A stretch of DNA of 64,000 nucleotides from Yamagishiella unicocca (Eukaryota > Chlorophyta > Chlorophyceae > Chlamydomonadales > Volvocaceae): contig BDSL01000050.1 in the NCBI GenBank assembly GCA_003116995.1, positions 434,001 to 498,000 on the forward strand, read 5' to 3'. Below are positions 44,411 to 53,027 of this stretch, piece by piece; positions within the stretch are counted from its first letter, which is position 1, and each line of letters opens with the position of its first letter. The notes under the pieces are model-generated. The model had not been told where the DNA came from. It did not search any database and worked only from the letters and a program-made list of their open reading frames with translations. The position numbers were made by a program, and so were the translations under genes.

Positions 44411-44834
44411 GGAGCAGGAACGAGTGCGCTCGGACGCCAGGGGCCGCCTTGGTGCCGAGCTATCTACTCGCTCGATGCGGTGGAGCGTGTAGATAGTCGG
44501 CGGGGTAGCGCCTGGCTGTGCGGCGGAGCGTGTACGTAGTCGGCGGGTTAGCGCCTGGCTGTGCCAGGCAGTGGCAGAGGGAATGAAGCCGGTGAAGACA
44601 GCAGTGGACATACAGGTGCCCGGCGGGTGATCTGCTAGAAGCCCGTGGCTTTCCAAATACGATAAGAGGTCGTCGGGGTGGTTGCAGTCGGAGAGTGTGG
44701 GGGGAGCGAGCGAGCGAGCGAGCCACCCTGACAACTCCCGACCCGCGGTCTGAACACGGAGCCAGGCGTCCGGCTCCCACTGCTGCTGCTCGTGGACCCC
44801 AGGGCTAGTGCCAAGCCAGCCTCACAGGGTGTTG
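44273..44834 (-). CDS. Conserved hypothetical frame in cassette B (fragment)
   Basis: The minus frame reads HEQQQWEPDAWLRVQTAGRE, LSGWLARSLAPPTLSDCNHP and DDLLSYLESHGLLADHPPG, then becomes Pro/Arg-rich and enters the SINE-like element near 44410. The same peptide pattern is kept in cassette C (WEPDAWLRV, ALSDCN, DLLSYLESHG at about 59900-59740), although C has a stop in between. Both cassettes also share RNGDPAC(T/S)PQPA and SPLDQLMATFAD further downstream (43760-43680 and 59520-59440). I do not recognise the family. It may be an exon of a gene broken by the insertion in B. Confidence 0.35.
44289..44406 (-). ncRNA. tRNA-like sequence (SINE head), not a normal tRNA
   Basis: The 7-bp acceptor stem is ATCGGTG with CGCCGAT (one G-T pair). 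The D arm is GCTC AATTGGGA GAGC with a good A box. The T arm is GCAGG TTCGAAT CCTGC with a perfect B box. Between them I could not form an anticodon stem; instead there is a second T-arm-like GGTTCAATTCC inside a CCTTGTGG...CCCACAAGG stem. It therefore looks like a tRNA-derived Pol III promoter with a partial internal duplication. An intron-bearing functional tRNA is the less likely alternative. Confidence 0.5.
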
Positions 44835-45156
44835 TGATATGCATCCCTAGCGCTAGGGATGTTGTTGTGATATGTATCCCTAGCGCTAGGGATGCATATC
44901 ACAACAAAACGTGTGGTGCTCACGGGCATGAAGCCAGAAGGTTCTAGGTTCGAACCTTACTTGTCGGGGGCGATCGGCGCATGGCGCGGCGGGACCCCCG
45001 GGAGACACGGAGTAGAGATATGCATGAAACGCTAGCTAGTGGGGACTCGCCCGGATGTGCTAGTGCCGCCGGGCGGGGGACGCGGCTTCAGAGGACAAAC
45101 GTTTTGTTGTGATATGCATCCCTAACGCTAGGGATGCATATCACAACACAGGGCTT
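44824..45156. mobile_element. Inverted-repeat element made of palindromes
   Basis: Cassette C reads straight from CCAGCCTCA to GCGGTAGAGG, while B has ~330 bp between. The inserted DNA has ~48-bp inverted ends at 44862-44912 and 45100-45149. Each end is itself a near-perfect palindrome centred on CCCTAGCGCTAGGG with arms TTGTGATATGCAT/ATGCATATCACAA. A third half-palindrome lies at 44831-44861. The centre has a B-box-like GGTTCGAACC at 44952. No ORF is present. It resembles a foldback or MITE-type element; its class is unknown. Confidence 0.65.
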
Positions 45157-45926
45157 GGCGGTAGAGGGGCTAGGGTCGGCGAGGGCGGCGGACGCAGAGC
45201 GGGGCCACGCAGTTAGCTTATTATTTAGCTAGTGGCTGCCGCTGCCAGGGTGGCTCCAACTTGCTTCCCGCGTGCGGGCCCAGCGGTATTTAACGGCGTT
45301 TCCAGGTAGTCAGAAAGGATCGCAAAGTGTTACTCATCAGTGTTGCAGAAAAGCGGTGAAACGGTACGGTATTGCGTTGCATGCCTGGTGACGCGCGCTA
45401 GCTGGGAGTCTCGTTTCTCTCACATGTTTGTTTAAATATTAGCTACCTGTGAGAGAGAAAAGGGATCTGACCTGAGATCGCAGGTCGCTCGGCGCCGCGA
45501 TTCCCGCCCTGCGCGATTCCCGCCCGCGGCTCTGTGGACACTCTTTTTGGACGTGCGTGCGTGCCAGTCTTACCTAGCCTTTCGACGATGTCTCAGAGAG
45601 ACACGCAGGTGTTGTTACAGGATCGGGTTGATTGTCCCGTCCGTCGGCATCTATAGGTAGCTACCTAATGCGGCCGCGCGGATTATTCGCGCCACGCTAA
45701 TTCAGGCTGGTACGACGGACGAGCGTGAGAGCTCCAGCAGGAATCTCAACATCATACACCAGCGTCGGTGTCGTGCCTAGTGGCAGGTAGGGCGGGCGGT
45801 AGTCATGCATGTTACACTTATTACACAAGCAAGTTACTACTCCTGAGGCGATCGAATGAAGTAAGGGTACTGCTGAGGCGAACAAAGGCGCATTTGCTCG
45901 CCCAAATCTATCGTTACTTATGAGAT

Positions 45927-47080
45927 AAAGACGGGAACCGTCTTCTTCGTGAAGGAGGTGATCGGGTATGTTATTTTCGGTTTAGTATGCGAGGATGGAA
46001 GGGCGTGTGGAGGATGGGATCGCGTGCTGTCCTCGGGCTGGACTTGACAACTGGCCTTGGCGTACCTGCTGGGTTGGCATTCTTGTGGGGAACCCGCGCG
46101 CTGTTGAACCCACTACTGCCAGCGTAGCGCAATCGCGCGGTTTTGTCAGCTGGCGCTCTCTTACATCGCCCCCCGTCTGCTAGCATACTTTTATAGCCAT
46201 CCCAATTTGGTACCAGCAGGGACATGCTGCTATTCCTCTTGCGTTGTAGGGCACTTTGAGTTCCGCTCGTCCGGCCTACCTGCTGTATGAAATGCCTGTT
46301 AGGGGTATCCATTGGTTTGCATCTGCCAGGCGGCAATCCTGTCCATTCGCGGCTGCTGTTTCCCGGTCATTTTGCGATCTTTTTGCGCACAGCTTCCCAG
46401 CCCCCGCTGTAAATTGCGTGTACTGGGGACTTTTATTGCGCTCCCGGCCATGCGGAAATGCGGCCCGTCTGGGCTACTTCTCCAGCCACTACTTTTCGGC
46501 ATCGGCGGTAGAATATACGGGCTCGGTGCTTGTATTACACGGTCCCGGCCCTCTCCACATACGATCTCGGCTTTTTTAAGCAGGGAAAGGCATGACGAGC
46601 ATCCTCCGCGCAGCTTCCCCACGCTCGCTTGTATTTTTGCCTTTTAGGGGTGTCCGTTCTGCAATCGGCCATGTGGTTCTGCGTTCCGTGTGTGGAGTTC
46701 ATCTGGCCAAAATACGAACAGTTTATTCGGCATCGGCGGTAGTTTCATACGAGCTCGTCTGGGGAAAATCTCGCTACAATGGCCTCCTTAATAACATAAC
46801 CCATTTTGCCGGGACGCGTTCCTCGCGTCTCGCTGCTGGCTTGGTGCAGGTGGTTCGTGTTGTCTGGACGCGCTTGTTCTCCTCCCCGTGCTTTGAGTTG
46901 TGCGTGCTGCCTTCTCCGTGTCCTCGTGTTTGGCTGCCTTCGGCTTTTGCCCCTTCCCGGCCGGTGAGGGCGGGCTCTTTTGCCCAGTGACCCGTGTCGT
47001 ACGTGGTCTGGCCCATCGGGCCCGCCTGGTTGCGCTTCCGCGCTTGAGCCGTTCTGGCTTCCTTGTAATACTCGCATTCT
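45927..47080 (+). mobile_element. LINE-like element derivative, second copy
   Basis: Plus orientation. It starts with the hairpin AAAGACGGGAACCGTCTTCT and ends at TTGTAATACTCGCATTCT. It matches the 32817-35399 element in reverse, but lacks the whole ORF fragment and the 34780-35200 part. Cassettes A and C preserve the empty site (CGTTACTAATGAGATAATAA-like), showing the element arrived after, or was lost from, only some cassettes. Confidence 0.65.
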
Positions 47081-47883
47081 CCTTAATAATGAGATGATGT
47101 ATGCGATGAGATGTTGCAGCGCCGCCAAGCCCGGGCGAACCCAGAACAAGAGGTATGTAGCTATAGGGGCCAAGCAAGGAGAAGTTACAGACAGCAGAGA
47201 CAGACCGCCGAGGATGATTGTAATCATTGATAATAATGATAATGCCATCATTCATGGCAGAAACGTTTCTAATGTCATCACTCATGGCAAATATGTACGT
47301 CATTTGATTAAATCTCGTCCAAGAAAGAGCGGGATGCAAAAGCGGGACGAAAGAGTGTCTAATCGAAGGGTATTTGAGGCTCACGCGCGTCCCACCCCCA
47401 ACAGTACCAACTACTACAACACCCGCACGGCAGCTTGCTTGTGTCGGCAGGGCATCAGATTGCTTGGGTCATTGTCGTCGTGCGTGTGTCCTACCAGCCA
47501 AAGTTGTTGCGGCCGGCTTGTACCAGCGCGCAGGCTGTACGTCCTGTCTAGGTACCCTGAAAGGCAGCAGAGCGAGGTAAGTGACAGCGAGCAAACGAAC
47601 GAAGGCGCCTACCTATATGTACTAGCGGAGATACTAGCTAAGGGTTAGCTACGCGCAATGCCTTCCTTGATTGGCTGCTGCTGAACATATATTTTTTAGC
47701 GAACTTGCACGGGCGTTGGCTGTACGTTCGTTGTCGTTGTCCTTCATTCGCTCGCTCGCTGGCACAGAGACCGAATGGCAGACCAGCAGCAGCGAGCTAC
47801 ATACGTACAGTAATAACTGCCACCCGCCAACCTGCTGTATGTGCAACGACCCGCCCTCGGTAGGGTACCAATCACTCAGACAT

Positions 47884-50070
47884 ATGGAGAGCCGAATGGC
47901 CACAACGCGTTTGCTTGCGTACGCGGTGCTCATCATCACAGTGGCCGCTGGGACGGCCTCTGCAGGCAAAGGTAATAACTTCGTTCAGTTGCTGGCAAGC
48001 ATCTTGCCGGGCAAGTACGTACCTGCCACGAACACTTCCCCTGGTATTACCTACTGTATGTGATCTCTTTCCATTTTCTAGCATACGTCCGATGACGCCG
48101 TTATTAAGAGTAGTCTACGATACCTTCGTTGGCACCTACGTCCAGTAGTAGTACTGCGCGATAGTAGCGCTAGCTCCGACGACCGCCGCAACCTTGTAAC
48201 ACATATACCGGCGTCCATGTTATAGATGGAAGTAAGCATCCACGATCGATGTTCGACGTGACGACGCACGTAGTCATGCGACCCCGCCCGACGTGCGTGG
48301 CGTGCTCTCTCGCAGTATGCTTCCTGGTTCGCGGCTGGCGGCTGCTGCTGGCTGGAGTACTGCGTCGTCCGACTATTAGCTGCTTGGGGCCCATCCACCC
48401 ACGGGCACTTTTGCATTGCTTGGCGACCCTGCATCCATGCTTGATTGGCCGCACCATCCAGCGTGCGTGGCCATGCATGCATCCTTGCTAAATTGACCAT
48501 TGAAACGCATCTAACGCTCCAGCTGCTGCCGCGCTGCAGCGGCCGCTTGCGCTCTGCACGTATTTATTGGCTGGATGGCTGATGCAGCAGGCCCAACTGC
48601 CATGCGCTAGCTTAGCTAGGCGCACATTGTTCTTACCCTAGCTACCTGTCTTACTTTTGTTGTCTAGATCGACAGGTCACGTAAGTACGTAGCTACCGTC
48701 CATTGTATTGCTTCCTTGCAGCAACCTCCGGGCCCGACGCCTGCTCGACCAACCCGTGCACTTCTCCCGGGACCATCTGCCTGGCGTCCTCCGGCAAGAA
48801 GGGCTACACCTGTGTCTGCGGACAACAAGGATACGCGCGATCCGCCAGCGGCACGTGCCAGCGTAAGTGCAACAAGGTAGCGTGCCGGCGGGTGGCGCGG
48901 ATGTATGCATGGGGGTGCGTGGTAATTGATATCCTGATTGGTTGCAGCTGTTTGGACGGGGATGGAGCGAGGAGAGTCAGACAGAATCGAGCGCACACGG
49001 CAGTACGTAGGAATGCGATGGATGGCAGCTTGGTCTTAGTAGTCAAGGGGGGTTAGGGGGGTTCTGACACCTTTGCTTCCCACGGTGGTGCGGGCATACA
49101 GGGGGGAGACCCCCTCAGTTCCCCACCGACCCCCTTTACACACGCTAGGGCTACGCCCAGCGACACTATTATCATTATTATTATTATTGTTATCAGTCAA
49201 GGCGCTGGCTTACGGGACCTCATAATTTGCGCAATTTGCCCCATAAGGCGCATAGCGAGTAGAATGAGATCGAGATACTAACTTTGTTGTGGGTGACCCC
49301 CGCCGCCGCTGCCACATCTATCTGCGTATGCTCGTAGTATCGTCCAAGGCACCACCGCCGCCGCCACCGCCGCAGCCGCCCACGCCTTCCCCTCCCCCTC
49401 CTTCACCCAGCCCGCCTCCCCCTCCACCATCTCCTCCTCCTCCCTCACCTACCCCACCCTCGCCGGAGCCGCCGAGCCCGCCGCCACCGCCACCCCCACC
49501 CTCGCCTGAGCCACCTAGCCCGCCGCCCCCACCCTCCCCCGAGCCGCCCAGCCCTCCGCCGCCCCCGCCCCCGCCCTCGCCTGAGCCGCCGAGCCCGCCG
49601 CCACCACCACCCCCACCCTCTCCCGAGCCACCTAGCCCGCCGCCCCCACCCTCCCCCGAGCCGCCCAGCCCTCCGCCGCCCCCGCCCCCGCCCTCGCCTG
49701 AGCCGCCGAGCCCGCCGCCACCACCACCCCCACCCTCTCCCGAGCCGCCCAGCCCGCCGCCCCCGCCCTCTCCCGAGCCGCCCAGCCCGCCGTCGCCGGC
49801 GCCACCCAGCCCTTCTCCCCCTCCCTCGCCCCTGCCTCCCAGCCCGCCGCCTCCCCCTCCCCTCCCTCACCACTACCGCCCAGCCCGCCACCGCCGCCGT
49901 CGCCGGCGCCGCCCTCACCTAAGCCGCCCAGCCCGCCCCCTTCACCGGTCCCCCCTTCACCCAACCCGCCCAGCCCGCCTCCTCCTCCACCGTCGCCTAA
50001 AACGAATAACGGAACCAATGGGCAGGGGAACGGCGGCAGGAGGCTTCGACGGACCTTGTTGAGGTTCTAA
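47884..50070 (+). CDS. Copy B: secreted EGF-like + proline-rich rod protein
   Basis: Exon 1 (47884-47971) encodes MESRMATTRLLAYAVLIITV and a cleavage-type TASAGK. Exon 2 (48722-48862) encodes one EGF-like module with six cysteines spaced 4, 6, 10, 1 and 12 residues (DACSTNPC, TSPGTIC, CVCGQQG). Exon 3 (49338-50070) encodes SPPPPPPPPSPEPP repeats, the substrate type for prolyl hydroxylation and glycosylation in volvocine matrix proteins. Introns are GT-AG and phase 1. A second possible exon at 48948 reaches a stop after 29 codons and is probably intronic. Near 49846-49870 one base is missing relative to copy A, so the last ~65 residues change to an Arg/Pro-rich tail ending at 50062; without that loss the frame would end as in A at 50070. 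Likely secreted to wall or matrix. Whether the single-base loss is real or a sequence error in a C-rich stretch cannot be decided here. Confidence 0.7.
49040..49195 (+). mobile_element. SINE-like element body with ATT tail, plus orientation
   Basis: GGTGGTGCGGGCATACAGGG, then CCCCTCAGTTCCCCACC and a CACGCTAGGGCTACGCCC stretch end in a (ATT)n tail at 49167-49195. This is the reverse of the 21.5-kb copy. It lies in the second intron of copy B, about 140 bp before the rod-exon acceptor, and is missing from copy A. Confidence 0.6.
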
Positions 50071-50523
50071 CGTATAACTGGGTTTGGAAAATGCCTGTTT
50101 ACGTACGAAAGATAAAATGTGCATGACTAAGCAGGATGTCGCTTAGGTTCGAAACGCCAAAGCGAGTAAGAATCCATGGGTTGTCTGCCGCTTGTCATTG
50201 TCCGCAGCTAGCGCCGGTCGTCATGCGTTCGTTGTTTGGTGGCTGCTGCGTGATGATGGGAAGCGCGTTGCATGGCTAGATAGATGGACGTTAGCCAACT
50301 TGGCCAGGACCCCTAGACCATGTCTCAGTGTGTTGCAGTGTGTGCTCGTACCGTAGTCAGCGAAGGCCTTGTTGCTTGTGCCATACATGTATCTTGCTTG
50401 ACCCTGCGCTCTCTCTGTCGCTCTTGGCCTCTGTGGTCCTTATGTGGCAAATTGGAGGTAGACGAACTATTTGATGGCACTTTTGTTTCAGGGGTAGTGC
50501 ACGTGTGCCGGTAGAGTAGTACT

Positions 50524-50583
50524 TGTTACAGTGGGCACCAGACCAAAAGGCAGAACCGCCGGGCACATAGCCGGACACCTAAG
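50524..50583 (-). repeat. Dispersed core repeat, copy 12
   Basis: Reverse complement: TGTCCGGCTATGTGCCCGGC, GGTTCTGCCTTTTGGTCTGG, TGCCCACTGTAACAAGTACT. It is the cassette-B counterpart of copy 10. Confidence 0.65.
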
Positions 50584-50821
50584 GAGACAAAAGGGACAGA
50601 AACCCACTTTTGTGTGCCGTACGGTGAACGGCTGCCTGAGAAGTGTCACAGGGACATGGACCCCTCTTCTTGTCATGGGTTTGCGTGCCCGGGTGTGAGG
50701 ACACTGTAATATCTAATCTGCTGGTAGGTGACAGCATTCGTTTTCCGCCCAGACCACAGCAAAATTGGATACTAGTCATTGCGCTTCTGCCTGCACTTAA
50801 TAATGTATTCGCTCGTAGTAA

Positions 50822-51245
50822 TTGTTACGTACAGTGGGCCCCAGACCATATGGTAGAGCCATCGGGCGCATCGCTCGATCGGCTGCTGACACTACCGGTA
50901 GCTACTGCTGCTGAATGAGACGCAGGAAGAAGAACAACCAACCCGACCAAGCTATATATGGCAAACCACCAGTGGCCCCGACCAAGCAAAGTAAGGCCCA
51001 TCCAGAGAATAGGGGGAAGTAGCTCCAATGGCCCCCCTGCCAGCAGTACACCAACTGCTGCAGTCCAAGCAATCAGCCCCTCGACCAGAGCAACCAGCAG
51101 AGCGCCCCAATACGCCCAGCAGAAGCCCCCCGCCCTCCTGGAACCCAAGAAAATTCCGTTCGCAACGGCCAGAAATCAGCCCAAAATTAGGAGGAGCTAG
51201 CTCCTGCAGGAGCACCGGCCAACGCAACCGGGATCTAATCCGACC
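50822..51245 (-). mobile_element. Dispersed core repeat, copy 13, long form (~420 bp)
   Basis: The core at 50830-50880 reads in reverse complement GATGCGCCCGATGGCTCTAC, CATATGGTCTGGGGCCCACTG. A short insertion (about 50880-50920) separates it from the pyrimidine tract. The rest follows the 42-kb copy to the CCTGCAGGAGCT end at 51205. In both long copies about 100 codons of minus frame stay open (CERNFLGFQ, GGGLLLGVLGRSAGC), which may be coincidence or a relic. Confidence 0.6.
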
Positions 51246-51290
51246 CCGCACGACTGGGCGCCAGGCCTTCCCCAACCCTTGTTCATTCGG

Positions 51291-52298
51291 GATGGCCGCT
51301 AGTGCCGCGAAACCCCGCAAACGGGACGAAACGTCCGTCCACTACCCCACGCCGAATCGCACAGTCTCGCAAAACAACACCAAGGGAGATACCCTCCGAT
51401 GCCTTCAAAGGCAGCCGCCGCCATGTATCACCGCCCAGCCTGCATCGCGCTAACAGCGTAGCCGCTAGCACCACGACACTAGCACCCTACCACCACGCAC
51501 GGGGCCTCACGCGGGGAACGGGACCTCTTGAGCTACCCTTGAGCGCGCTCCTTACCTTATTGCCTTGAGTTTGCTCTTTAGTTGGACCCTTGAGTATCCC
51601 TTGAGGCACGCGCCTTGAGCACTCTCTTTCGTGTGGAGGGTTCAAACCTAAAGGGTTACAGAAAAGGACAGCCCTCAAGGCCTCCTCAAGGGTGTCTTAA
51701 CAGCCTGCTAAAGGCTCGCCGCTAAAGAGTCGCACATACACTAAACTCAACCGACCCCCAAAGAACGAAGCGGCTAAAGGTGAGAAGAAGGATACATCTT
51801 AACGGACCAAGCAAACAAGCATACGAAACGTGGTAAATCACATTGAAATCAGTAAATAACTAGCGCACGCTAGCATACAGCACGCTACCAATTGAGTGTA
51901 CGTTGGTGTACCAAATATCTGCCTCATGTCTGGCACAAGAATGTTTGTTCAAGTCACCCTGCCCATGTCAACCGCCAGCAGCTTATGTAACCCTACAAGT
52001 CGTCCTGCATATTAAGTGCTTAGGTCGTCCTGCTCACTTACACGCCTTCGTTCTTGCCCGGCTTATCCACAGCCTTGGCTTTCTCCACACCCCCACTGTC
52101 ACCGGTAATTTATGGCCTTGCTTCCCGACCGGAGCAGCCCCCCCACCCCGTGCGGAATTCCGCAGCCGCCTGCTTGGCCGTTTCGCGGGCGCTGCACCAT
52201 AAGCACATGTGTCCACCGGCAGGGCAAAAAGGCCCCCTGGCCCAGCCTTGGATGCTATTCAATAACTACTTATTGAAGTAAAAGTCTTAAAAGGTCCG
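51291..52298. other. Spacer between cassette B and the retrotransposon region
   Basis: No gene is recognised. 51520-51640 has seven or so CCTTGAG/CTTGAG motifs. ORFs do not exceed 99 codons. Confidence 0.45.
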
Positions 52299-52344
52299 GG
52301 TAATTAAAGGCGTAGTAGTAAAGCGTGCTTGTCTGGCGTCCGTG
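52299..52344 (+). repeat. 46-bp direct repeat left of the retrotransposon
   Basis: GGTAATTAAAGGCGTAGTAG TAAAGCGTGC TTGTCTGGCG TCCGTG recurs at 58845-58890 with one visible difference (AAAGG against AGAGG). It lies 166 bp before the left LTR. Confidence 0.85.
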
Positions 52345-52505
52345 TCCCCCATACGAACAATTGCAACATCATGAATCAGTTTCCATATACGTTTCAGCCC
52401 AGCACGCTCGCTCAGACTAGCGTACCGCCCCTGAAGAAACAAGCATGCGCACGTGCATTCCCGCACATTTGGACCCCGAACCTTAAGATACCTGTTCCCA
52501 GCAAG

Positions 52506-52510
52506 CCAGC
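52506..52510 (+). repeat. Target-site duplication CCAGC (left)
   Basis: CCAGC directly precedes the left LTR and recurs directly after the right LTR at 58817-58821. Five bases is the usual duplication for Ty3-type integrases. Confidence 0.85.
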
Positions 52511-52826
52511 TGTTGTATCACGCCTGTGTGGCGCGGTGCAGAGTTACGCCTGTGTGGCGTGACGGTCACTCCTGTGTGGAGTGCAACGGATGCTTCGGCA
52601 ACCGGGCGCACTGACTGTGTGTCAGTGTGGTGGCTTCGGCTACTGGTAGTGGACCTGTGTGGTCCCACTGATGTTTCATCGGTTGGAGGTTCTGGCTATG
52701 TCGAGGCCTGGAGGACGTCGAACTGTGTGTACGACGTCGAGCGCTCGCTGTGTCAAGACGGCTCGCTCTTTCTCTAACCGGTAGTTCTCACTACCACCAA
52801 ATCTGGACTTTGGCTGGTATACATCA
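52511..52826 (+). repeat. 5' LTR (316 bp)
   Basis: It begins TGTTGTATCACGCCTGTGTG and ends TTGGCTGGTATACATCA, with TG...CA borders. Reading it block by block against 58501-58816, I found no difference. It contains three CCTGTGTGG motifs in its first 75 bp. The promoter and poly(A) site should be here; no clear TATA box stands out. Confidence 0.95.
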
Positions 52827-52828
52827 AC

Positions 52829-52843
52829 TGGTATCGAGACGAC
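52829..52843 (+). promoter_or_regulatory. Primer-binding site for minus-strand DNA synthesis
   Basis: TGGTATCGAGACGAC starts two bases after the LTR. TGG is the complement of the tRNA CCA end. TGGTATC-AGA is the usual initiator-Met primer site in plant elements, so an initiator-Met tRNA is the best guess, with one or two differences. Confidence 0.6.
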
Positions 52844-52879
52844 TTTTCTGGGATTTATCCTTCACGTTTCCGCTATAAC

Positions 52880-53026
52880 ATGTCTGACTGGGAGATGGAC
52901 GACTTCGCAGACGCCGAGCCGACGCTGTGCATTTGCGGTCGGCCTCTCCTGGTCGACAAGGGCACTGACCCTCTTTTCAGCGACAAGGGTAGGGGCTCTC
53001 CTTTATCCTTGCTGCTGAGTTTGTAG
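52880..53026 (+). CDS. 48-codon leader ORF upstream of gag
   Basis: Starts MSDWEMDDFADAEP, then TLCICGRPLLVDKGTDP, and ends SLLLSL before TAG at 53024-53026, one base before the gag ATG at 53028. It is acidic at the start with a C-x-C-G pair. It is in a different frame from gag. It may be a true small protein, a translational control ORF that allows reinitiation at gag, or the first part of a spliced Gag: a GT at 52989 and an AG at 53025-53026 would permit removal of the junction. Confidence 0.4.
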   Translation: MSDWEMDDFADAEPTLCICGRPLLVDKGTDPLFSDKGRGSPLSLLLSL

Positions 53027-53027
53027 A

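Larger units (their letters stand above)
43060..51290. repeat. Segmental cassette B
   Basis: It starts like cassette A at 36868. 43336-45600 matches 59140-60410 of cassette C, 45630-45925 plus 47085-48070 matches 62470-63790 of C, and 45750 onwards also matches A. The copies differ by discrete insertions: SINE-like at 43850-44410, inverted-repeat element at 44824-45156, LINE-like at 45927-47080. Confidence 0.8.

Noticed and set aside
44900..44975. Second tRNA gene suggested by GGTTCTAGGTTCGAACC
   Set aside because: Only a B-box-like motif is present. No acceptor or D arm could be formed around it.
48948..49039. Extra exon of copy B after the EGF exon
   Set aside because: It has an acceptor but reaches a stop after 29 codons, whereas splicing the EGF exon directly to the rod exon keeps phase and frame in B. 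The paralogous region in A also ends quickly.
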